NCBI RefSeq assembly: GCF_007483685.1
Contig: NZ_VMKN01000001.1
Location: forward strand, 1,001,825 to 1,065,824
Origin: Litoribacter populi
Lineage (GTDB): Bacteria > Bacteroidota > Bacteroidia > Cytophagales > Cyclobacteriaceae
DNA: 64,000 nucleotides
Direction: 5' to 3'
Part shown: positions 26,809-33,070 of the stretch, piece by piece
Position numbering within the stretch: the first letter of the stretch is position 1
Layout: each line of letters opens with the position of its first letter
Notes under the pieces: model-generated
Database searches by the model: none
What the model was told of the DNA's origin: nothing
Seen by the model: the letters and a program-made list of their open reading frames with translations, nothing else
Made by a program: the position numbers and the translations under genes

Positions 26809-27261
26809 GGTTCTCCATTTTCTGATTTAGAGAAGATAAGCTTTTCAATACCAGGTACTGATTTGAATTTTTATGGTCATTATAGATATTCAAAATCGAA
26901 ATCTCCATACTCTCCATCCGCAATATGGATTTTACTGGTCTTGTTTAAATGCACTAAGCAAGTTTTGAACAAATGTCATTTCCCTCTCTCCAAGCCCCCC
27001 TTTTCATTTCTACTGATTGAGTTCTAACAACTGTAGTCAACCGTGAAAAGAAAAATGAATGTCGAATAATAATTAATAATGAAGTTGATTTCCGTTCCTT
27101 ATTGATAATCTCCCCCTCCCCCAAAAAAAACTTCACAGCCTCCAAGGGCAAGTTCTCCAATCCAACTTTTAATATACAATGGACGATTTAAACAACTGGA
27201 GTCATTAAGTGAAAAAGTAATGAATGATGAATGCCTAATAATGAATAATGAAATTCGTTTC
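26809..27261. other. Intergenic region with repeats
   Basis: About 450 bp with no intact gene. It holds AATAATGAATAATGAA-type repeats and a decayed copy of the 3' end of the chaperone gene (next entry). Confidence 0.55.
27020..27160 (-). pseudogene. Remnant of a second chaperone gene 3' end
   Basis: On the minus strand 27157-27110 reads NLPLEAVKFFLGEGEIINK, which lines up with the chaperone C-terminus NLPMEAVETVVSIQ-stop at 27304-27262. The similarity continues past the stop (CAATAAGGAACGG against CAATAAGAAACGA) and into the AATAATGA-rich tail. It is therefore a degenerate tandem duplicate of the chaperone gene end, now without function. Confidence 0.55.
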
Positions 27262-28086
27262 TTATTGAATACTCACCACCGTCTCCACAGCCTCCATCGG
27301 CAGATTAGGGTCATAATCAATCACCGCCATCACGGCATATTCCCCACTCTCCAGTCCGTCGGGCTTTTCAAATAACAGCTTTCTTTCGCCGTTTGGAAAT
27401 ACAGGAAACTCTTTTTTCTCAGTCTTGACTTCCTTTCCTGATTGTAGATGCACGAGCTCAAGATGGGCCGTGCATTGCAGCATGTATTGGCCGGTGTTTT
27501 TCATCTCAAGCTGGATATGGTCTTCTTCGTTCAGGAACAAGTCATAAATTTCAGTTGACTTTTCCGTGAGTGTAGGGGGTGTTTGATAGACGTGAATTCC
27601 GAATCGGAATACCTCCCTGATTTGGGTTCTGACCTGCCCGGTGTTTTCTTCCGCCTGCTCGCTTTTGGGTTCCACGCCCGTGATGAAGAGCATGCTCCAT
27701 TTCATTTCTTCATTCAGCTCCGCATCATTGGGAAGGGCAAGAGTGAGCTGGATATCTTCTGTTTCACCCGGTCCTATGCTGGTGAAGTTCCGCTCCAGGG
27801 TGATGTACTTTCCCAGGGATTGGGGAAGGGTGTCGGATTTGAAATATTGATGGTTTCCCTTATTGTCTCTAAGCCAGTCTCCCAGTTCGGCCTCTATAAA
27901 GATTTCCTTGTTGGATACATTGGTTACAGCAACCCTCTGCACCTGGCTGTTGCCTGCCGAGAGGCTGAAATCCAAGGTAGTGGGGTAGACGCTTATATTT
28001 TGGGCTGATAGAGTGCCTGCCACCAGAAGACCCATGACAGTCAAACAGGATAATTTCAATTTAAACTTTTGTAAAATGTATTTCAT
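27262..28086 (-). CDS. PapD-like periplasmic chaperone
   Basis: 274 residues with signal peptide LSCLTVMGLLVAGTLSAQ. The mature protein begins NISVYPTTLDFSLSAGNSQV and QRVAVTNVSNKEIFIEAELG, the N-terminal Ig-like domain of PapD-like pilus chaperones (also resembling DUF916 of WxL-associated proteins). Later RTQIREVFRFGIHVYQTPP matches the conserved region where the G1 strand and the subunit-capping residues lie, and a second Ig-like domain (HIQLEMKNTGQYMLQCTAHL ... ESGEYAVMAVIDYDPNLP) completes the usual two-domain form. In the pathway it would cap pilin-like subunits in the periplasm and deliver them to the usher-like barrel. It is transcribed opposite to the rest, divergent from 28187. Confidence 0.78.
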   Translation of the reverse strand: MKYILQKFKLKLSCLTVMGLLVAGTLSAQNISVYPTTLDFSLSAGNSQVQRVAVTNVSNKEIFIEAELGDWLRDNKGNHQYFKSDTLPQSLGKYITLERNFTSIGPGETEDIQLTLALPNDAELNEEMKWSMLFITGVEPKSEQAEENTGQVRTQIREVFRFGIHVYQTPPTLTEKSTEIYDLFLNEEDHIQLEMKNTGQYMLQCTAHLELVHLQSGKEVKTEKKEFPVFPNGERKLLFEKPDGLESGEYAVMAVIDYDPNLPMEAVETVVSIQ

Positions 28087-28139
28087 GAAAGGTATTCTGT
28101 TATTTATCTTAAAGTTTTCCGCAAATAAGCGATTTTTGT

Positions 28140-28170
28140 TTTGTGGAGAAAGCTGTAAGACTTAATTTTG
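28140..28170 (+). promoter_or_regulatory. Promoter of the adhesin-like gene
   Basis: TTTG (28140-28143), 19-bp spacer, TAATTTTG (28163-28170): an exact TTTG-N19-TAnnTTTG match. The expected start of transcription is near 28177, about 10 nt before the TTG start at 28187, which supports that unusual start. Confidence 0.72.
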
Positions 28171-28186
28171 GACAAAAATAATTGAT

Positions 28187-29071
28187 TTGAGATCTCCTAG
28201 ATTTATTTTATTCATAGTTTTCTTAGTTACTGCCTATAATGCAAATGGGCAGGGGGGGACCAATAGGACTGTTCATTCCATTTCAAATAATTATTCGAAT
28301 TTGATGTCGATGTCATATGATCCTGAGTCCCTTTCAAATACGATTCAACAAGTGGGGAGTATAGCCGTTCAGCTAAGCGCACACAATACTGGATTTGATG
28401 TTCAAGTCAGGTTGGCAACAGGCTTTGAAGGTTGGGCAAACTATTTCAGGATTAAGAATGAAAATGGAGTTGATCTAGATTTGGGGCCAGATTTCAGGTC
28501 AATTTTTAGCAGAGAAAATAATACTGTCTCCGGAAACACTAGTTTTCCAAATCGAACCTTCGATATAAGTATGATGCCTCTGGGGTATAATTTACCTGGA
28601 GGATTTAATAGTGTTAAATTTGACTTGATTATTATACAAAAAGATAACTCCGCAACTATTTATGATGCGACCTTTGAAGTTGATGTGAGTATAAAAAAAC
28701 GTTGTACTTGCGATATTTTGCCATCTAATACACCTCCATTTCAATTTAATGAAATTGCGAAGTTGATTTCGGAGAATGGCATTACCCATGAAAAATATTC
28801 TGAATTTTCTATCAAGAGTAATGTTTCATGGGAGCTATATTTAACTTTAAATCAAAATGGGTCTGATATGGATATAGCTAGGCCTAATCTATATGTTGTA
28901 AAAGATAATTCTCCACGTTTAATTACGGAAGCAGATGAAGTAATTGTCGGGTCAGGGGAAAGAGGGGTTAAATCACTATCTCTTGGTATTAGAACAGTTG
29001 CGGACTTCATACATCCACCGCAAACGTACACTCCCCTGCTAAATTATCGTATAGCGTGTGGACTTGATTAA
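28187..29071 (+). CDS. Two-domain secreted protein, tip-adhesin-like
   Basis: 294 residues from a TTG start; no ATG lies between the preceding in-frame stop (28163) and the signal peptide RFILFIVFLVTAYNANGQ. The N-terminal ~160 residues form one beta-rich domain (QQVGSIAVQLSAHNTGFDVQ, WANYFRIKNENGVDLDLGPD). After the Cys-containing hinge KKRCTCDILPSNTPPFQFNE comes a second domain with SIKSNVSWELYLTLNQNG and the final strand TPLLNYRIACGLD, related to the small pilin-like proteins nearby. A receptor-like domain followed by a pilin-like domain is how FimH-type tip adhesins are built, and the length is similar. The role is inference; no family recognised. Confidence 0.62.
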   Translation: MRSPRFILFIVFLVTAYNANGQGGTNRTVHSISNNYSNLMSMSYDPESLSNTIQQVGSIAVQLSAHNTGFDVQVRLATGFEGWANYFRIKNENGVDLDLGPDFRSIFSRENNTVSGNTSFPNRTFDISMMPLGYNLPGGFNSVKFDLIIIQKDNSATIYDATFEVDVSIKKRCTCDILPSNTPPFQFNEIAKLISENGITHEKYSEFSIKSNVSWELYLTLNQNGSDMDIARPNLYVVKDNSPRLITEADEVIVGSGERGVKSLSLGIRTVADFIHPPQTYTPLLNYRIACGLD

Positions 29072-29326
29072 AATTTTTATATTTTGTAGAGCATAAATTT
29101 CGCTCTTCTCCCCTATAATTCTGCATTTCCTCAAGTCAAAAATCCCCATTTTTTCCTAAAATCAACAGGTAATTTTTTCATCCTATTTCCTACCCGCTTT
29201 ACTTTCAGTGACTTTAATCAGGCTTTTTCGCGGTTTTATTCAAACATTTTAACATCAAGGAGTCTTTTATCCTTATGTACTTTTTGTCCGTATACTTGAA
29301 TGTATCAGGGACTGATATTTTAAAAG

Positions 29327-29333
29327 AAGGAGG
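29327..29333 (+). promoter_or_regulatory. Strong Shine-Dalgarno deciding a start
   Basis: AAGGAGG lies 7 nt before the ATG at 29341, unusual for this genome. It favours 29341 (or 29338/29344) over the upstream ATG at 29275. Confidence 0.6.
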
Positions 29334-29340
29334 GAGAATG

Positions 29341-29865
29341 ATGATGAGATTCTTTGCATTCGCTATTTTGTTAAGTGTTTTTAATCTAGGAGCAGCTAAT
29401 GGTTTGCTGGCCCAAACCAATAACAATACTGCCACCGACCAGGTCCGGATCGTAATCCATGAAGTGATGGGGCTGGACCTCAGGAATAACCTTGGCGGGG
29501 AAGCCAGGTTTGAGTTTACCGAAAGACAGCAGGTCGAGCAGGGCATGGAGCTGATCGGCGCCAGCAGCATTGGGGTGAGGTCCAATAAGGACTGGAACCT
29601 GAGCGTGCGGGCCGAAAGCGATTACTTTGTTACCGAGGAAGGGAGTTCTGAGCTTCCTGTGGAGGTGCTGCAGGTCCGTGTGAATGGCCGGCAGGATTAC
29701 ATGCCTCTTAGTGGCAGCAGCCAGGTGCTGCAGAGCGGTAGCCGTGGAGACAGCAATAAGCCGGGGAACCAGTTTGATATAGACTACAGAGCCGATCTGA
29801 TGGAGCGGTACTATGCACCGGGGAATTTTAGAGTGAGCTTGGTGTATACGATTAGCCAACAGTGA
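29341..29865 (+). CDS. Second small secreted pilin-like protein
   Basis: 174 residues. Three ATG stand in a row (29338, 29341, 29344); the Shine-Dalgarno spacing favours 29341. Signal peptide FFAFAILLSVFNLGAANGLLAQ is followed by one all-beta domain: DQVRIVIHEVMGLDL, GASSIGVRSNKDWNLSVRAE and the closing strand PGNFRVSLVYTISQQ. It shares the VRxNKDWxxxV and GxxxVxxxYxI features with the 26298 product, though they differ elsewhere (charged, Gly/Ser-rich linker GSSQVLQSGSRGDSNKPGNQ). The codon use is more GC-rich than in the 26298 and 28187 genes. Probably a second subunit type of the same fibre, by inference. Confidence 0.68.
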   Translation: MMRFFAFAILLSVFNLGAANGLLAQTNNNTATDQVRIVIHEVMGLDLRNNLGGEARFEFTERQQVEQGMELIGASSIGVRSNKDWNLSVRAESDYFVTEEGSSELPVEVLQVRVNGRQDYMPLSGSSQVLQSGSRGDSNKPGNQFDIDYRADLMERYYAPGNFRVSLVYTISQQ

Positions 29866-30675
29866 GAAAGAAATAAGATTAAATTGGTCACCCGCCATTA
29901 GGGCACTATGGGCACGAAGGAAAAGAAGGGCACAAAGAATAGAGAATTGGAAATTAATTCCTAATTCCCCATTATTAATTCCCCATTCCTCTCTCCCCGC
30001 ACTATGAAGCATGTATGAAGCGTCTATGGCCCGACTGTCACCCAGCAAACACCCATCCTTTGCCCAACTCTGGCCCAAGGTTTAGCTGGGTGAATGTTGG
30101 ATGAGTGTTGGGTCTAGGTTGGGGTAATGATAAATTATAGACGGGTTTAGGATGAAGATCAGGAAGTATAACATATGGGTGGGAGCTCCGTTTTCGGAAG
30201 GGATTGTCGTGGAGGTGAAACTTGGAATTCTTAAGGACCTCTCAGATTTTTTTGGACTGGTGAGAGAGAATAGTAGCCAGGTTTGTTATGCGGACTCTAA
30301 GGAGAAGCAAAAGGGATTATAGTGAAATGGGGTAGGCCATGTAATTATTGACTTGACCTACTTTCGTATTTTTAGCTATTAATGGAGCCTTATGAAGAAA
30401 GGTGTAACTATTTATTTTGATTAGGGCCATTGTAAGAATTGCATTAGGTTATACTTTTTTAAGGTACTGTTTTTGAGAAAGGCTGTTTGATGATTTTTAC
30501 CTTTATTAAATGAATATGTATATCCGCTTTATTGCCAGTAAAAACTATCAACTAATAAAAAGATGGCTGAAGGCAAGATTCATGGCCACTTCGGTCATCG
30601 GTCTTCCGTCGCTTAAAACAAGGAATTAATGACTACTGGCATCATTGCGGATAATCATATAAATGAATTTGGCCC
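29866..30675. other. Long intergenic stretch with degenerate repeats
   Basis: About 810 bp. It contains ATTCCCCATTATTAATTCCC-type repeats (29950-29995), an imperfect inverted repeat (ACCCAGCAAACACCCATCC near 30046 against TGGATGAGTGTTGGGT near 30098), a 56-codon ORF (30152-30322) and the phrase CGGTCTTCCGT near 30600. It looks like decayed accessory DNA. Confidence 0.5.
30152..30322 (+). CDS. Possible 56-residue protein or gene remnant
   Basis: An ATG-started frame (MKIRKYNIWVGAPFSEGIVV ... DLSDFFGLVRENSS) of 56 residues ends in TAG at 30320. The composition is plausible for protein, but no family, promoter or partner is seen, and it sits in a decayed region, so it may be the remnant of a longer gene. 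Confidence 0.22.
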   Translation: MKIRKYNIWVGAPFSEGIVVEVKLGILKDLSDFFGLVRENSSQVCYADSKEKQKGL

Positions 30676-31661
30676 ATGCGTCTAGTTACCCAGGTTTTGA
30701 TTTTTTTGGTCATTATTGCCACCGCCTTGCCGATGATCGACACCCATCACTGGTGGATCAGGATATTCGATTTTCCAAGGGCTCAGATTACATTCTTTAC
30801 CATTGTGGCATTGGGTTTAACACTGTATTACTATCGTAGGGAGAAATTCAGACTTTTAGGCATTGCTGTTTTCCTTTTGGCTGCGATTGTTTATCAATCC
30901 AGGATGATGGTCAGGTACATCCCGCTTTATCCCACGCCGGCCGCTGAGGCGGTGGCTCCCGTATTGGAAAATACCGTTCGTATATTGATGTATAATGTCA
31001 AAATGGACAATGGTAGGTATGATGATTTCATTCAGCTAGTAGCAGAAAAGGATCCGGATATCATCCTGCTCACCGAACCAGATCATATATGGGCCGCTGA
31101 AGTAGAGGTTTTGAAAACTACCTATCCCTATCACCTGGTTTATCCCTTGGATAATACCTATGGAATGATCCTTTACTCGAAGCTGGATCTGGAAGAAACG
31201 GAGATCAATTTTCTCGTGAAGGATGACATCCCTTCCATGGTTGCACAGGTGAAGTTGCCTTCGGGGGCATCCTTTAAGCTGCATTGCCTCCATCCCGAAC
31301 CGCCCAAGCCCGGCACGGATACCTATGAACGAGATACGGAGATTTTGTTGGTTGGTCAAAGGGTAATAGAAAAGGAAGGGCCGGTCATCATCGCCGGCGA
31401 CCTCAATGACGTGGCTTGGTCACGCACCTCTGAGCGCTTCCAGCAAAAGACCAATATGCTAGATCTAGGGAGGGACGAGGTTTTTTCAATACATATAATG
31501 TGTTTGTACCCTTCTTTAGATATCCTCTGGACCACTTTTTCTATACCAAGGATTTCCTGTTGGTTTCCTATGACAGGCTGCGCCCCATAGGCTCCGATCA
31601 TTTTCCGCTGATGATCACTTTGGAGCTGGTGCCGGAGGGAGAGGTGGTAGGGAGTGATTGA
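30676..31661 (+). pseudogene. Endonuclease/exonuclease/phosphatase family protein, one-base frameshift
   Basis: The product would be a membrane-anchored EEP-family (DNase I-like) phosphodiesterase of ~328 residues: two or three N-terminal transmembrane segments (VLIFLVIIATALPMIDTHHW; FTIVALGLTLYYYRREKF) and a catalytic domain with LMYNVKMDNGRYDDFIQLVA, DPDIILLTEPD and IIAGDLNDVAWS. After TNMLDL near 31466 the original frame gives unrelated residues to 31590. The neighbouring frame continues the family sequence: GRGFFNTYNVFVPFFRYPLD ... GSDHFPLMITLEL, ending at TGA 31659-31661. One missing base near 31465-31470 explains this, and the total length then becomes a whole number of codons. It may be a real mutation or a sequencing error. 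Confidence 0.8.
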
Positions 31662-31679
31662 AGGTGATTTGGGCTTCGA

Positions 31680-31847
31680 TTAGGCCGTCTGTAATTTTCT
31701 CCGTTCTACATATAAGTCATAATCCATCTGTAAAGACATCCAGAATTCCGCAGCAATGCCCAACTCCTTTTCCAGTTTTAGGACAATGTAGGCGGTTACG
31801 TTTCGCTTTCCTTTTACGATTTCCCCCAGATGTGAAGGATATACGCC
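31680..31847 (-). pseudogene. Remnant of a HigA-type antitoxin gene
   Basis: The minus strand reads GVYPSHLGEIVKGKRNVTAY and LEKELGIAAEFWMSLQMDYD before a stop, the C-terminal half of the HigA/VapI helix-turn-helix antitoxin family (usual motif: LEKALGTSAEFWLNLQ). An in-frame stop lies just before GVYP and no start or toxin gene is present, so only ~55 residues remain. It lies beside the tRNA-Leu/GIY-YIG repeats, a likely hot spot for insertion. Confidence 0.6.
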
Positions 31848-31897
31848 TAATTAAAAATTGGGTCCATAAAAAGTAGTTTAAAGCAAAAAAGTTATAA

Positions 31898-31927
31898 CGA
31901 AAAAAGGACTCCTAAAAAGGAGTCCTT
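31898..31927 (-). terminator. Terminator after the outer tRNA-Leu 3' half
   Basis: A 10-bp perfect stem (31904-31913 with 31918-31927), loop AAAA, with a T run on the minus strand. It follows the tRNA-like 3' half at 31928, as expected for a former tRNA gene. Confidence 0.7.
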
Positions 31928-31929
31928 GT

Positions 31930-32036
31930 ACCCAGAGCCGGACCTGCCTGCCTGACTGCCGTCAAGGCACGCAGGCAGGCCTGTCTGCCAAGGCACGCAG
32001 GCAGGGTCGAACCGGCACGCCCGAAGGCATTGGTGT
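31930..32036 (-). pseudogene. tRNA-Leu 3' half with palindromic insert (copy A)
   Basis: On the minus strand ACACCAATGCC, the variable arm, then GTGCCGGTTCGAC and TCCGGCTCTGGGTA match the anticodon-loop-to-3' end of the intact tRNA-Leu at 32803. A 63-bp element (31943-32005) interrupts the T loop. The 5' half is missing: the similarity ends at the anticodon loop, where the GIY-YIG unit begins. Confidence 0.75.
31943..32005. repeat. GC-rich palindromic element (copy A)
   Basis: Built of CCTGCCTGC and its inverse GCAGGCAGG around CTGCCGTCAAGGCACG, then a second CTGTCTGCCAAGGCACGCAGG unit. It is inserted between CCGGA and GTCGAA of a tRNA T arm. The same element is at 32381-32443; a shorter relative is at 32961-32982. 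Confidence 0.75.
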
Positions 32037-32049
32037 CTATTATGAAGTG

Positions 32050-32289
32050 TTATAATAGTGTTTTAAGATACTTCTTTCCACTCCCAACCTTTAGAAACTT
32101 TTCTCTTTTTCGGGCTTCAACTCTCGACGGGAATTCTTCTGTCAGAATAAGGGCGAATGGCTTGTAGGGTTTCGTTGATTTGTTTTCGCCGCGATTGTGC
32201 TCCAAAAATCTTCTTTCAACATTATTGGACATGCCTACATAGATGTAGTTTCTGACCAAGCTTTTGATTGCATAGACATAGATCGGCAT
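32050..32289 (-). CDS. GIY-YIG nuclease family protein (copy A)
   Basis: 79 residues, one minimal GIY-YIG nuclease domain: IYVYAIKSLVRNYIYVGMS carries the two Tyr/Gly strands, NNVERRFLEHNRG the catalytic Arg and RVEARKREKFLK the catalytic Glu. This small UPF0213-like type has no separate DNA-binding domain. Its protein is identical to that of the gene at 32488. It lies on the minus strand 13 nt upstream of a tRNA-Leu 3' half and follows a hairpin. Such genes next to tRNA fragments suggest a selfish or homing-like element that uses the tRNA as target; the activity is inferred from the fold. Confidence 0.85.
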   Translation of the reverse strand: MPIYVYAIKSLVRNYIYVGMSNNVERRFLEHNRGENKSTKPYKPFALILTEEFPSRVEARKREKFLKVGSGKKYLKTLL

Positions 32290-32332
32290 AAGGAGAAAAA
32301 TTATGAGTCTAAAAAAAAATAGCTTAAAATAA

Positions 32333-32358
32333 GAAAAGCCCTCTTATGAGAGCTTTTC
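32333..32358 (-). terminator. Hairpin between repeat copies
   Basis: An 11-bp stem GAAAAGCUCUC/GAGGGCUUUUC with loop of 4; one pair is G-U only in the minus-strand RNA, which supports minus-strand use. It follows the copy B tRNA 3' half. Confidence 0.7.
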
Positions 32359-32367
32359 GGCCAGTGT

Positions 32368-32474
32368 ACCCAGAGCCGGACCTGCCTGCCTGACTGCCGT
32401 CAAGGCACGCAGGCAGGCCTGTCTGCCAAGGCACGCAGGCAGGGTCGAACCGGCACGCCCGAAGGCATTGGTGT
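32368..32474 (-). pseudogene. tRNA-Leu 3' half with palindromic insert (copy B)
   Basis: Same as the copy A fragment, 438 bp away: tRNA-Leu from the anticodon loop to the acceptor stem, with the T loop interrupted by a 63-bp palindromic element. It cannot fold into a working tRNA without a 5' half. Confidence 0.75.
32381..32443. repeat. GC-rich palindromic element (copy B)
   Basis: The same 63-bp element as at 31943-32005, duplicated with the surrounding unit. Confidence 0.75.
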
Positions 32475-32487
32475 CTATTATGAAGTG

Positions 32488-32727
32488 TTATAATAGTGTT
32501 TTAAGATACTTCTTTCCACTCCCAACCTTTAGAAACTTTTCTCTTTTTCGGGCTTCAACTCTCGACGGGAATTCTTCTGTCAGAATAAGGGCGAATGGCT
32601 TGTAGGGTTTCGTTGATTTGTTTTCGCCGCGATTGTGCTCCAAAAATCTTCTTTCAACATTATTGGACATGCCTACATAGATGTAGTTTCTGACCAAGCT
32701 TTTGATTGCATAGACATAGATCGGCAT
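32488..32727 (-). CDS. GIY-YIG nuclease family protein (copy B)
   Basis: 79 residues identical in protein sequence to the copy A gene: MPIYVYAIKSLVRNYIYVGM, NNVERRFLEHNRG, RVEARKREKFLK. The frame stays open upstream through the hairpin and into the tRNA, but the ATG at 32727 starts the domain exactly and matches copy A, where the upstream frame is closed. It lies between the intact tRNA-Leu terminator and a tRNA-Leu 3' half. Confidence 0.85.
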   Translation of the reverse strand: MPIYVYAIKSLVRNYIYVGMSNNVERRFLEHNRGENKSTKPYKPFALILTEEFPSRVEARKREKFLKVGSGKKYLKTLL

Positions 32728-32768
32728 AAGGAGAAAAATTATGAGTCTAAAAAAATAGCTTAAAATAA

Positions 32769-32794
32769 GAAAAGCCCTCTTTCGAGAGCTTTTC
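32769..32794 (-). terminator. Terminator of tRNA-Leu(CAA)
   Basis: An 11-bp stem (32769-32779 with 32784-32794; one G-U in the minus-strand RNA), followed by U-rich sequence, 8 nt after the tRNA 3' end. Confidence 0.75.
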
Positions 32795-32802
32795 GGCCAG
32801 TG

Positions 32803-32884
32803 TACCCAGAGCCGGAGTCGAACCGGCACGCCTTGCGGCATTGGTGTTTGAGACCAACGCGTCTACCGATTCCGCCATCTGGGC
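32803..32884 (-). tRNA. tRNA-Leu (anticodon CAA)
   Basis: The minus strand folds as a class II tRNA of 82 nt: acceptor GCCCAGA/TCTGGGT with discriminator A, D arm with GGCGGAATCGGTAGACGC, anticodon stem TTGGT/ACCAA around the loop CTCAAAC (anticodon CAA, reads UUG), long variable arm TGCCGCAAGGCGT and T arm GCCGGTTCGACTCCGGC. CCA is not encoded (the next bases are CA). It is flanked on both sides by partial tRNA-Leu copies. Confidence 0.93.
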
Positions 32885-32933
32885 ATTTTTACTTGTAATA
32901 TATAAATTCAGTTTCTTGTAAACTGCAAATATC

Positions 32934-32996
32934 GTGTTTGAGACCAATGCGTCTACCGATCCTGCCTTTGCCGGCAGGCAGGTCCGCCATCTGGGC
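32934..32996 (-). pseudogene. tRNA-Leu 5' half with palindromic insert
   Basis: The minus strand has GCCCAGATGGCGGA, a 22-bp GC-rich insert (32961-32982), TCGGTAGACGCATTGGTCTC and AAACAC, after which tRNA similarity stops. It is the 5' half of a tRNA-Leu, broken at the anticodon loop, with the D loop interrupted. It complements the 3' halves at 31930 and 32368, which begin at the same point. Confidence 0.72.
32961..32982. repeat. Short GC-rich palindrome in the tRNA D loop
   Basis: CCTGCCTTTGCCGGCAGGCAGG: CCTGCC and its inverse GGCAGG around TTTGCCGGCA. It is related to the 63-bp elements and is inserted between GGCGGA and TCGG of a D arm. Confidence 0.7.
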
Positions 32997-33070
32997 ATTA
33001 TTAGCTGCAACTATTTTGTTGCTTGCTGATCGGAGTGCAAATATGGGGAAAGAATTTTAATCGTGCAATA

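Larger units (their letters stand above)
31928..32801. repeat. Tandem direct duplication, two copies of ~437 bp
   Basis: Copy A (31928-32365, 438 bp) and copy B (32366-32801, 436 bp) are the same over nearly their whole length; the differences I see are two fewer A in one run and a few bases in the hairpin loop (TTAT against TTTC). Each copy holds a tRNA-Leu 3' half with a 63-bp GC-rich insert, a GIY-YIG gene and a hairpin. A third partial repeat (CCCAGAGCCGGA) begins the intact tRNA-Leu at 32802. The near identity points to recent duplication. Confidence 0.92.

Noticed and set aside
27262-28086. WxL/DUF916 system of Gram-positive type
   Set aside because: The N-terminal Ig-like domain is similar, but there is no DUF3324 membrane anchor and the protein is soluble, so a PapD-like chaperone fits better.
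31928-32801. Group I intron in tRNA-Leu
   Set aside because: Cyanobacterial tRNA-Leu has such introns, but only ~15-25 bp separate the tRNA half from the GIY-YIG gene, too little for a catalytic intron core.
31928-32801. Insertion sequence
   Set aside because: No transposase; the only gene is a 79-residue GIY-YIG nuclease, and the copies are tandem direct repeats without inverted ends.
32728-33010. Open frames reading through the tRNA-Leu region, including an upstream extension of the copy B GIY-YIG gene
   Set aside because: They translate tRNA sequence and its partial copies. The GIY-YIG domain starts at 32727, as in copy A where the upstream frame is closed.
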